Positions 52,663 to 62,200 of a stretch of DNA of 64,000 nucleotides are shown here, piece after piece. The position numbers were made by a program, and so were the translations under genes. Every line of letters starts with the position of its first letter. The stretch's first letter is position 1. The notes beneath the pieces are model-generated. The model saw only the letters and a list, made by a program, of their open reading frames with translations. It searched no databases and was not told the origin of the DNA. The DNA comes from CAWAMR01 sp963783095 (GTDB taxonomy: Bacteria; Planctomycetota; Planctomycetia; Gemmatales; Gemmataceae), in contig CAWAMR010000014.1 in assembly GCA_963783095.1 (NCBI GenBank), positions 434,001-498,000 of the forward strand. The letters run 5' to 3'.

Positions 52663-54639
52663 ATGTCAAATAGGGGTCGCTTACGTACATGGCTTGGTTA
52701 CTTCGTCATCGGTGGATTGCTCATCACGCTGGCAGCGTGTGGTAAGAAACAAGAATCAGCGCCGAATGCGCCAGGTGCAGAGAAGAAAGAAGATCTTTCG
52801 AATGCTGATCCAAGATTGGATCCCGATCTTCAGGCTGCCGTCGAGGTTGCTCGGAAAGATCGTGTCGTTGTCGATGCCAAAGCGATCGAAGGTGAAGTAT
52901 CCGGGCTGCCGAATCAGGAACAGGGAAACCTTCTCGGCGACGTCGGGGCCACAGGCGCAGTGGGTGATCTGCTCGAATCGGGCACGAAAGCGGGCGATGG
53001 CGGTGCTGGGGCTTTGATATCAACCGGCAATTTGAGGGGCCGAAGTGGAGCAACCCGGGCAAGAATGTTTCGTTCCGGCGGGGGCGTTGGTCGCGGAATG
53101 ATGGGAGGGGGAATGATGGGCGGTGGAATCATGGGTCAACCACCCGTAGGAATTAACGGTCAGCCGCCGGCGGGACGTGTTGCACAGAATCCCGAACCCA
53201 AGGACGAAGAATCCAGCACTGAAAACTATCAGCTCATCCTCGAAAACCCATACAAGGCGGTGAAGAACGATCCGCTTTCGACCTTTTCCAGCAGTGTCGA
53301 TACAGCCTCTTACAGCAACGTCCGCGCCCGGCTCAATGCCGGAAATTTGCCGACGCGCGATATGGTACGGATCGCGGATTTCATCAATTATTTCAAATAC
53401 GATTATGCTCCACCAAAGAACGATGACCCGGTGGCCTTCCATCTGGAAATCGCCAAGTGTCCCTGGAACGACAAGCACCATCTTCTCAAGATCGGGTTAC
53501 AAGCGAAGATGATCGAGAAAGACAAGATGCTGCCGCGCAATCTCGTTTTCCTTATCGATACCTCCGGCTCGATGGGCCAGCCCAATCGCTTGCCGCTCGT
53601 CAAGCAATCCTTGCGACTTCTGGTAGATCAACTCACTGCCAAGGATTCCGTGAGCATCGTGACTTATGCCGGCAGTGCAGAACTCGCGTTAACGCCGACG
53701 CCCGGAAACGAGAAGGATGCGATCCTGCGCGTCGTCGATACTCTGGACGCGGGGGGATCGACGAATGGCGGCGGTGGCATTCTCATGGCATACGACTAGG
53801 CGACAAAGAATTTCATGAAGGATGGCGTGAATCGAGTCATTCTCGCTACCGATGGCGATTTCAATGTCGGGGTCAGCGACGATGCGGAACTGGTGCGAAT
53901 CATCGAAAAGAAACGCGATACCGGCGTATATCTCACCGTTCTGGGCTATGGCATGGGCAACTTAAAGGATAGCAAGCTCGAACAGTTGGCCCATCACGGC
54001 AACGGCCATTACGCCTATATCGATACGCTGGATGAAGCCAAGAAAGTGTTTGTCGAACAGGGCGGCGCACTGGTCACGGTTGCCAAGGATGTGAAGCTGC
54101 AAGTCGAGTTCAATCCGGCCTCGGTTGCGGGGTATCGCCTGATCGGTTACGAAAATCGCGTGATGCGCAACGAAGATTTCCGCAACGACAAGAAGGATGC
54201 CGGCGACATGGGCAGCGGCCACACCTGCACGGCGCTGTATGAAATCGTCCCTGTGGGTGAGAAGATCAAGGATAGCGATGTACCGCCGTTGAAATACCAA
54301 ACTACCGCGAAGCTATCCGATGCGGCCAAGTCGGGCGAATGGTTGACGGTGCGGATGCGCTACAAAGATCCGCAAACGGAAAAGCCCAAGGAAGTGGAAG
54401 CAGCTTTGTCTGCTGATACTCTCGGCAAGAAAGTCTCGAACAATTTCGAATTCGCTGCTGCTGCGGCCTCGTTCGGAATGTTGCTGCGCGATTCCGAGTA
54501 TAAGGGAGTTGCCACGTATGGCAGCGTCTTGGAGACTGCGCAGGGGCTACTCCAGGCCAAGAAAGACGATTACCGCGAGGAATTCGTTAAACTGGTGCGC
54601 GTGGCGCTGACCATCGATCAGGCAAAAGCGAAGAAATAG
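52663..54639 (+). CDS. YfbK-like von Willebrand factor A protein (in-frame stop)
   Basis: A lipoprotein signal (IGGLLITLAACGKK) is followed by a Gly/Met-rich linker (RGMMGGGMMGGGIMGQPP). Next come the vWF N-terminal domain (PLSTFSSSVDTASYSNVR), the vWA domain with MIDAS motif FLIDTSGSMG, and the C-terminal DUF3520-like part (MGSGHTCTALYEIVPV, FAAAAASFGMLLRDSEYKG). A TAG at 53797-53799 splits the vWA domain, and the protein resumes in the same frame (ATKNFMKDGVNRVILATDGD). About 658 residues if repaired. Likely a surface adhesion or complex-assembly protein. Confidence 0.85.
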
Positions 54640-54708
54640 ATTCTAAGACCCGAATGAAACCGTGCAGAGTTACAGCACAGCCAAACTGCAATGAAATGAC
54701 GTTTTGGC

Positions 54709-54845
54709 TCGCCGCAGGCGAGCGTCGAGGCGTAAGCTCGACGTGGAGTGCCACCGCCAGTTCGCTCGACTTTGGGAATAGAAAATGAGCGATTTGACTG
54801 TGAGAGTCCACGTCGGGCTTACGCCCCGACGCTCGCCTGCGGCGA
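54709..54845. repeat. Inverted repeat with 39-bp arms
   Basis: Arms 54709-54747 and 54807-54845 pair with two mismatches and contain CAGGCGAGCGTCG. The 54640-55167 gap holds no gene. A close relative flanks the next gene at 56994-57142. Confidence 0.75.
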
Positions 54846-55167
54846 AGTGCATCCAATTGCAACCCAGCTTATTCCGGCTTGCAAGGTTTTTCGGGAACAA
54901 AATGATTTCCGACGGCTCATATTCACACATATCTTTTCCGTCCCTTCGTCCGCGATTGATGAGGAGATCGACTCATAATCCAATTGCGCTCTCGGACTGA
55001 TTTGAATTCGATCCGCAGATTACGCAGATTACACAGATTTCAAAGCAAATCGAGGAATCGGTGGAATTGACAAATCTTTACCTGTCGGCTATGCCTCCTC
55101 CACTTCTTTAACGAATCTCATTCTCAACACGCACCGCACGGCCCCTCGTTCTCCACGGAGGTGATCG

Positions 55168-56842
55168 ATGCCTTTTCCCCGACGCGGCCGGCTTTTGTTT
55201 GTCCTGCTTCTCTTCTCGCCCTGTGCATGTTCCTCCACACCGTGGGATCGGATTTCCGCCACTTTCGGAGGGCGTGTGCCCCTTACCGACGATGGCCGGC
55301 GACCTGGACTCAATGACGTTACGACACCTCCCGATCCGGGTGTTCCTGCCGAGAAAACGAACACCGAATCGGACTCGCGCTACAAGGATAACCCATTCCA
55401 ATCGGTTTCCCACGCACCTCTTTCGACGATCCCCATTGATGTGGGCAAGGCATCGTACGGCGATATCCGCCGATTCCTTCAAGAAGGCCAACTGCCTCCC
55501 AAAGATGCGGTGCGGGTCGCCGAGATGATCAACGCATTTCAATACGATTACGCACCACCTTATGCGGAACACCCCATCGCCTTGCATCTGGAAGGCGGCG
55601 CTTGCCCCTGGGAACCGTCGCATCGACTGGTCCGGGTCGCCATGAAAGCGAAAGCTTATTCCAGGGAAAATATGCCGCCCAGAAACCTGGTCTTTCTTGT
55701 TGACGTCTCGGCATCGATGGATGAACCCAAAAGACTTCCCCTTGTGAAGGCGTCGCTTCGGCTACTGGTCGAACAACTCACGGAAAAAGATCATTTCAGC
55801 ATCGTGACCTATGCCGGAGAGACATCGGTTCATCTTCCTTCAACGATGGGTAACGAAAAAGCGCAAGATGTTGCGTGCGATCGATCGTCTCAAGGCTAAA
55901 GACTCAACCGATGGTGCCAAGGGCATTGAGCTGGCTTATCAGGAGGCGAAGGCCGGTTTCATTCCGAATAGCGTGAATCGGGTCATTCTTGTCACGGATG
56001 GTGATTTTAATGTCGGAATCACCAGCGAATCCGAGCTGGTTCGACTCATTGACGAGAAGCGAAAAACGGGCGTTTACTTGTCGATCCTCGGCTATGGATT
56101 CGGTCATGTGCAGGACGCTACGATGCAGAAGCTCGCTCATTTCGGCAAAGGACATTATGCCTACATCGATTCGCTGGATGATGCCAGAAAGGTATTCGTC
56201 GATCGGGGCGGGGCAATGTCGGTGGTGGCCAATGATGTCAAGGTGCAAGTCGAATTCAACCCCAGGCAGGTTCTGAGCTATCGTCTCATCGGCTACGAGT
56301 CTCGACTAGCACGGCCCGAGGATTCCAAGATCGACTCCAAATTTGCGGGAGATATGGGGAGTGGTCATTGTGTCACCGCGCTCTATGAAGTAGTGCCCGT
56401 GCCGGAGAGCATGCCGGTAGCGAATGCTGATCCGCTGAAGAATCAGAAAAGCCTAAAGACGACCCTGGTGGCGAACAGCAACGAATGGCTAACGGTAAAG
56501 GTGCATTACAAGCAGCCTGAAAACGGCTTGAGCAAAGAGGTCTCGTCGATTCTTCCGGCCGGGGGCATGAAGATGATACCTTCAGCCGATTTCCGGTTCG
56601 CCGTAGCCGTAGCGGCGTTTGGGATGTTGTTGCGCGATTCCGAATTCAAAGGAATATCGAACTACTCCGGTGTGCTGGCGATGGCACAGGATGCTCTGGG
56701 TGAAGACAAGACCGGCGTTCGCACCGAGTTCTTGAAGTTGGTTCAACTGGCGGAGGAGATCGATAAGAAGGCACCGAAGGAGCCGACAACCAACAAAGTG
56801 CAGTTGACCAAACCGAGCGATCAACAGGTAGATTCCCAGTAA
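55168..56842 (+). CDS. YfbK-like von Willebrand factor A protein, paralogue (frameshift)
   Basis: About 558 residues, paralogous to the 52663 gene but shorter at the N-terminus. Leader LLFVLLLFSPCACSS ends in a lipobox-like CACSS. vWF N-terminal domain (PLSTIPIDVGKASYGDIRR), MIDAS FLVDVSASMD, and C-terminal part (MGSGHCVTALYEVVPVPES, FAVAVAAFGMLLRDSEFKG). The frame changes near 55860 in a run of A. It is bracketed by two related inverted repeats. Confidence 0.87.
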
Positions 56843-56993
56843 TTCGCCGTCGGATGCGACAGTTGAAATCGAGCGCCATCAACGCACTGGCTACCGATCG
56901 AACTTGGGTTGAACGAGGAATGACAGAAAAACGGTTCTTCGCCAAAGTTGTGGAGAGCAACTCGATCTTTGTTCCATGCAATTTGCAGATAAC

Positions 56994-57142
56994 CGAGCCG
57001 AAGGCGAGCGTCGGGGCGTTAGCCCGACGTGCGCTTCCTCCATCAAAACGCTTGGTTTTTCCCAGGTAACCGGGGAATCCGATCGGTTTTTCGGGGCGGA
57101 AGTCCACGTCGGGCTAACGCCCCGACGCTCGCCTTCGGCTCG
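56994..57142. repeat. Inverted repeat with 38-bp perfect arms
   Basis: Arms 56994-57031 and 57105-57142 are exact reverse complements and share GGCGAGCGTCGGGGCGT with the 54709-54845 repeat. No gene lies in 56843-57199. Confidence 0.8.
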
Positions 57143-57199
57143 CCGTATTACTATCGCTTCCACACAATTCGCGGAGAACCCAAGAAACCAACGCAAACA

Positions 57200-58931
57200 T
57201 CAACTCACTGCCACTGTAGCCCAGTCTTCCTCACTCTCGGTTTCCGGCTGCCAGTCAATCGAAATAGAATCTGGAGAGATTTCAGACTGCGCATATCGTT
57301 TCATGATTTCGGCAACACGCTGCATCTCAGGGATCGGCTTCCTGCTGTCGGGATCGATCGCCCGGCACGCACCGCCCACCATGCCGGTCATGATTTTGCC
57401 GCATGCCGCCGCGTTGCCGCGCAAATGCGGAGCGTCGAGCAAACCGATTTCCACGGCCGTCGCCAGAACATTCGCATCGGTATAGGGATCGCGGCCGGCG
57501 GTCCCCAAGTCAGCGATCGCTTCGAGCAGGAGCCGGGCGTCCGCCAGCAATTCAGCCTTGCGCTCTTGCACCCTGGGATCGCCGGTCATGTCCGGCAAGC
57601 CGAGCAGGCACTGAGAAATGGCGCCATCGGTGATGCGACAGGCTTCGATCAATTCGGCGGCGGTCGTGGCATGATGCGCTTCGGTGTGGCCGACGATGTG
57701 GACGATGTGCGGCTTGAGCTGCATTTGCAGGCAAACGGTTGCGGCCAGATGGCCGCGGGCAACATTCGGGTCGGGGGGATAGGAAGTCAGACCGCCGCGC
57801 GTCTCGCGCCAGACGCGAAACTTCGGTCCTTGCAGCGATTCCACCAGTTCCAGCTTGGCCAGCATCTTGCCCAGATCCATCGTCGGCGAGGTGTTGGGCG
57901 GATTATTGAACATCAACTGCTGAACATAGTTGCTCACGCCCGATGCGCGAGCATTGTAGGCCGACAAATAGGCCGCGACCACGGCGACCATGTCGTGCGC
58001 ATCGCGCAGGCTCCAGTGGTGCGACTCGTTCATCTCGACGGGAATGCCGTGCTCCGCATGCCAGCGCATCAGTTTCTGGGTCTCGGGGATCGATTCGCGC
58101 AACGGGCGCGGGCTGCGGCCGTCGAGTTGCGTGTACCAGAAGAGCGGGATGGCACACCAGGCATTGTTGATGGTTCGCGCCAGCATCGGTGCCCACTTCA
58201 TGGTATCGCGCGTGCCGCTGTAGCAGCGCACCAACGGATGATTGCCGAGACGGGTATGGGCGTGAATCGCGGCCAGATCCTCTTCGGTCCGCACCGGCAC
58301 GCCGCCGGCTCCGTGCGCATGTGCGTCCATCTCCGCCGGGCGAAAGAAATGTTCCTGGGCGTTCTGATCGGTGCCCACCGACAAGACGTCCAGACACTCC
58401 GCGCGGGCAATATCCACGACGCCCATCAAGGTCTCTTCGACGGTGGGCCGGCCGAAATGATGGCGCAATCAGAGGATAGGGAGCCTTCCAGCGGATGCGT
58501 TCCACCAGCGTTTGCGGCGGCGGCGACCCTGCAAGTGTCTCGGCCTCCTCGCCGCGCAGGAAAGCAACCACAGCCTGCTTGGAGGTGCCGCTGGCAAAGG
58601 TCATCTGAAACATGCCGATTTCCTGGGCCACGGCGACGCATGGTTCGGTGCCGCCGAACAGCCAGGCGCGGTGCGATTCCCCGCGGGCGCGGACCTTGAG
58701 CGCAAGCTCCTCGAGCAGTTTGCGACAGTTTTCCGGTGTTAGTCGATAACCCACAGCAACCATCGCAGGATCCAGTGCCGCGACTTTATCGAGCACGGCA
58801 TCGACCGAAATAGCCGGGCCAAGGCAAACGGTTCGATAGCCCAACTGCTCCGCCAGGTTGAGGAAGTTGACCACGCCCGCGACATGCACACATTCTCCGA
58901 GTGATGCACCGACGATCAGCTTGTTATTCAT
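57200..58931 (-). CDS. Cobalamin-binding protein with mutase-E-like barrel (frameshift)
   Basis: About 577 residues. The N-terminal about 130 residues resemble a B12-binding Rossmann domain: KLIVGASLGECVHVAGV keeps the HxxG of the axial histidine, but the usual DxHxxG aspartate is Cys. Then comes AVGYRLTPENCRKLLEEL and WLFGGTEP. The remainder (FFRPAEMDAHAHGAGGVP, VEMNESHHWSLRDAHDMV, HIVGHTEAHHATTAAELI) may be a glutamate-mutase-E-like TIM barrel, so this could be an S+E fusion. Frames change near 58460. It starts 4 bp after the stop of the opine-dehydrogenase-like gene. Confidence 0.65.
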
Positions 58932-58935
58932 ACGA

Positions 58936-60351
58936 TCATGCTCCGAAACTGGCGGGCGAAGTAGTCTTATCCGAAATCATTTGGAAATTATCGAAAACGG
59001 AGTCTGGACGAGCCGGTGTTGGGACGAAGTCGCGTTCAACCCGGGTGCGGATTTCTTGAGTGGTCAACCCGTCGAGTCCGAGCGAGGCAAGGGTGCGTGG
59101 CTCCTGCCATTGCTTGCCGTCCAGTCTGATCCGTGCCATCTTGACAAGATTCGCCAGTGTTGGCAAGGCCAATCCTGCCGCTCCGCCCAGCTCCAACAAT
59201 GGGATCAACCCCGTTGGAACATCCTCCAGAATATATCGATGCACGAGCGTATTCGGTGCCTTGATTCCGGCATAGGCCGGGTTTCCACCGATCGAGTCGA
59301 GTAACGACTCGGCACGATGTCCGTAAGCCGATGCAATCCAGCTTTGCAGCGAGCATGCCGCTACACCATACGCACGGGCGATGCGAAGACGCTCCGAATC
59401 GGCTGCCTGGAGCACACTTGCGACGTGAGGAGTCACTCCTTCGCAGTAAAAATCGAAAGAGTCACCCCGCTGAATACGATCGGCATTCAATAGCGTGATG
59501 GTTGGGTGCAGGATTGCCCCCACATTGGCCAGACCGGTATGAAGAACCGATTGCGCCGGGACAAGCATCGGAAAAAGGGGCAGACAGGCTTCGATCAACT
59601 CGGGTGTTCGGCGTGCGGGCAGCGCGGCAGCGGTCAACTCGGTCTTGGCCCCATAAATGACCGCCTCGGCCGGCCCAACGCTTCGCGCGGCGAACGGAAA
59701 CGTATTGGCTTCGCCCAGCAGTATTTGTGCCCTGCAGCCGGCCGAGCGCAACACGTTGCGAAATTCGAGGGCACCACCGGTTCGACCGGGCAACAGCAAA
59801 ACAACTTGACCGTCGCGCAGATGGGGTGCACATCTACGCGCAACCTCGGCGTGACCTGAGGCCGGTACGGCTACCAGGACAATCCGCGCTCGCGACAGGA
59901 CAGCGGCGATATCGGCCGTGGCGACCGCGATCGAGGCAAATGCCGGTTCCGACCCAGCCGTGGACAAGTTCATCCCACCCGATCGCATCACAGCATCAAT
60001 TCGGTCCGGCGAGCGGTTCCAGAGCGCAACCCGGAAACCTCGCAGCGCCAGATGTCCGGCCAGCGCCATGCCTCCGTGACCGGCACCCAGGATCGCGATC
60101 GACTTCTTGCTTTCTTCATCGGATCGTCGAGCGCTCGTCCGCGTGCTTCCGTCACGATTCGTCAAACCGGACGGCGAACTTGGGGCAACCACGGAGGATG
60201 CGCCGATTCCGTATCGGGCGGTCCTGAGAGAATGAGTAATTTGGCCTTCTTCGCGCAAGCGATCGAACATGATACTTTCCCCTGGATTGCTTGTTCCGAA
60301 AGATATGGCAGCCCTGGTAAACCGCGTTATTTGCTCGACGTTCCAAAGCAA
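58936..60351 (-). CDS. NAD/NADP octopine/nopaline dehydrogenase family protein
   Basis: 471 residues, intact. Rossmann motif IAILGAGHGGMALAGHLALR (GAGHGG at 89-94). The octopine dehydrogenase domain has LLGEANTFPFAAR, VIYGAKTEL, LANVGAILHPTITLLNA with the catalytic His, and GDSFDFYCEGVTPHVA. The family reductively joins a 2-oxo acid to an amino acid, giving opines or related metallophores. An N-terminal extension of about 85 residues has no known domain; an internal Met28 start is possible. First gene of a pair with the B12 protein. Confidence 0.85.
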   Translation of the reverse strand: MLWNVEQITRFTRAAISFGTSNPGESIMFDRLREEGQITHSLRTARYGIGASSVVAPSSPSGLTNRDGSTRTSARRSDEESKKSIAILGAGHGGMALAGHLALRGFRVALWNRSPDRIDAVMRSGGMNLSTAGSEPAFASIAVATADIAAVLSRARIVLVAVPASGHAEVARRCAPHLRDGQVVLLLPGRTGGALEFRNVLRSAGCRAQILLGEANTFPFAARSVGPAEAVIYGAKTELTAAALPARRTPELIEACLPLFPMLVPAQSVLHTGLANVGAILHPTITLLNADRIQRGDSFDFYCEGVTPHVASVLQAADSERLRIARAYGVAACSLQSWIASAYGHRAESLLDSIGGNPAYAGIKAPNTLVHRYILEDVPTGLIPLLELGGAAGLALPTLANLVKMARIRLDGKQWQEPRTLASLGLDGLTTQEIRTRVERDFVPTPARPDSVFDNFQMISDKTTSPASFGA

Positions 60352-60464
60352 TCCATCAATTAGTACGGCTCAGCGCCCCGGAATCTAGCACGCCATCGCC
60401 AAGTTTCTGATGGAATAGTTCGGAGGGTTGGAAATGAGAGAAACTTCACAAATGGCTTGACTTC

Positions 60465-61481
60465 GTGGAACCCAAAGAGATGCTGATTTTCCAGCGATTG
60501 CGTTCACTGCTAGATTTCGCTATTCTCGGCAGTAGTAAGGATAGAGCTTCCCGCACCGCCGATGCTTTTGGCAAAGGCGATCGGCGAAAAGCGATTCTCA
60601 TTGATGTGAGGTGCAATATCTTCGGTAAGCGAACCTATTCTCCCTATCTGTGGATGCTGGCAGGCTGCTTCTTTATCGCCTGGATGGGACAGTTTGCCCA
60701 TCTGCTCAAGAATACGTGCGACTGGCGAATCATCGCTCTGATGCGGAGTAGTCTGGCGTTTGTCTTTGCTTTCGGCCTGGCCCGCATGACCGGGGCAAGC
60801 CTCGTCTTTTGGCGGCCCGGCGCGCTTTGGCTTCGTGGCTGCGCCAGCAGTGCGAGTTTGCTTTGCACGTTTTTCGCGCTGGGACAGTTACCCACTTCCG
60901 AAGTGATGACCTTAACCAACACCTTCCCAATCTGGGTAGCGTTCTTGTCGTGGCCGTTGCTCGGTGTCGCCCCAACCCTTCCGGTCTGGCTGGCGGCCGG
61001 TTGCGGCGTGCTGGGGGTGGCCTTGCTCCAGTCGCCGCACTTTGAAACCAACGCCAACGCCACTTTGGCCGTCGGGCTGTCCTTGACAGCTGCGTTGACA
61101 TCTTCCATTGCGATGTTGGGTTTGAATCGTCTCAAGGGCGTACATCCCTGGGCAATAGTGACACACTACTCGGGTGTCGCCACGGTGTTTGTGCTCGGCT
61201 CCTGGGCCTTCACCAATCCGCCGGATCTATCGGCGGTCGGGAACACTTCAACAATCTTGTTGCTGCTTGGCGTTGGCGGGGCAGCGACATTAGGACAATT
61301 GTGCGTGACCCAGGCTTTCACTTCGGGTCAACCGGCACAAGTCTCGGTGGTCAGCTTGATGCAAATCGTCTTTGCATTAGGGCTGGATTTGATGTTCGAT
61401 GTTCCCGATATTCAGCCAATCATGCTCGCTGGAATTGCGATGATTCTTTTGCCGACGGCCTGGATGATGGCAAAAAGATAA
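60465..61481 (+). CDS. EamA/DMT-family transporter
   Basis: About ten membrane segments in two repeats, with GCASSASLLCTFFALGQLPT and LGQLCVTQAFTSGQPA typical of the drug/metabolite exporter family. An N-terminal extension before TM1 (about 60 residues) is uncertain; a later start is possible. It diverges from the opine-dehydrogenase-like gene with only 113 bp between starts, so it may export the product of that pathway. Confidence 0.82.
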   Translation: MEPKEMLIFQRLRSLLDFAILGSSKDRASRTADAFGKGDRRKAILIDVRCNIFGKRTYSPYLWMLAGCFFIAWMGQFAHLLKNTCDWRIIALMRSSLAFVFAFGLARMTGASLVFWRPGALWLRGCASSASLLCTFFALGQLPTSEVMTLTNTFPIWVAFLSWPLLGVAPTLPVWLAAGCGVLGVALLQSPHFETNANATLAVGLSLTAALTSSIAMLGLNRLKGVHPWAIVTHYSGVATVFVLGSWAFTNPPDLSAVGNTSTILLLLGVGGAATLGQLCVTQAFTSGQPAQVSVVSLMQIVFALGLDLMFDVPDIQPIMLAGIAMILLPTAWMMAKR

Positions 61482-61519
61482 CCGGACTGCTAGATTTGCG
61501 GTCGGCCGAGGGTATTAGA

Positions 61520-62119
61520 ATGGTTGGGCAAGAAAACTCGGAAACACGGATTACCTTGCTCGGCCGATTGCGGCACGACCCAAACAACCAAGCCGTGTGG
61601 GCCGAATTCGTCGAACACTACGGCGGCCGAATTTACGGCTGGTGCCTCAAATGGAACCTTCAGGAGGCCGATGCGCAGGACGTTACCCAGAATGTATTGC
61701 TGAAGCTGGCGGAGAAGCTGCGCGAATTCCAATACGATCCTGCTCGCAGTTTCCGCGCGTGGCTTAAGACTCTCACTCGTCACGCCCTTTGCGATTACCT
61801 CGAAAATCGCCGGAAACCGGGATTGGGCAGCGGCGATAGTCAAGTCAACGACATGATTCAGAGCGTCGAGGCTCAGGACGACTTGTTGACTCACCTCGAA
61901 GCGGAATTCGATCGAGAGATCCTTGAGGAGGCGACCGTGCGAGTCCGGCTCCGGGTTGCTCCCCAAACCTGGCAGGCGTTTGCCTTGACTGCTCTGGAAG
62001 GACTTTCCGGGGCCGAGGCGGCAGCGCGAATTCCGATGCAAGTTGCGCAGGTGTTCATAGCCAAACGCCGCGTCCAAAAAATGCTCCAGGAAGAAGTTGC
62101 CAAGCTGGAGAAAGCTTAG
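61520..62119 (+). CDS. ECF-type RNA polymerase sigma factor
   Basis: 199 residues, intact. Region 2: GRIYGWCLKWNLQEADAQDV and SFRAWLKTLTRHALCDYLE. Region 4: TWQAFALTALEGLSGAEAAA. The start is ATG at 61520 with GAGGG upstream; upstream in-frame codons overlap the transporter and lack support. Followed 81 bp later by a kinase with an N-terminal zinc-finger, likely its regulator. Confidence 0.9.
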   Translation: MVGQENSETRITLLGRLRHDPNNQAVWAEFVEHYGGRIYGWCLKWNLQEADAQDVTQNVLLKLAEKLREFQYDPARSFRAWLKTLTRHALCDYLENRRKPGLGSGDSQVNDMIQSVEAQDDLLTHLEAEFDREILEEATVRVRLRVAPQTWQAFALTALEGLSGAEAAARIPMQVAQVFIAKRRVQKMLQEEVAKLEKA

Positions 62120-62200
62120 AGAAACCTTTTTCGCAAGCCGGTTCACGGCTGCATGAAAGCGGATACCAAATCCCACAACAGGATGTTTTGCGAGGCAGCA

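Noticed and set aside
35340..53799. Reassignment of TAA/TAG to glutamine
   Set aside because: Many other genes in the window end normally at TAA or TAG, so a code change is not supported; the two stops are more likely errors or mutations.
57029..58699. Plus-strand frame of 556 codons over the B12 gene
   Set aside because: His/Arg/Gly-rich antisense of the minus-strand gene; the minus strand carries the conserved motifs.
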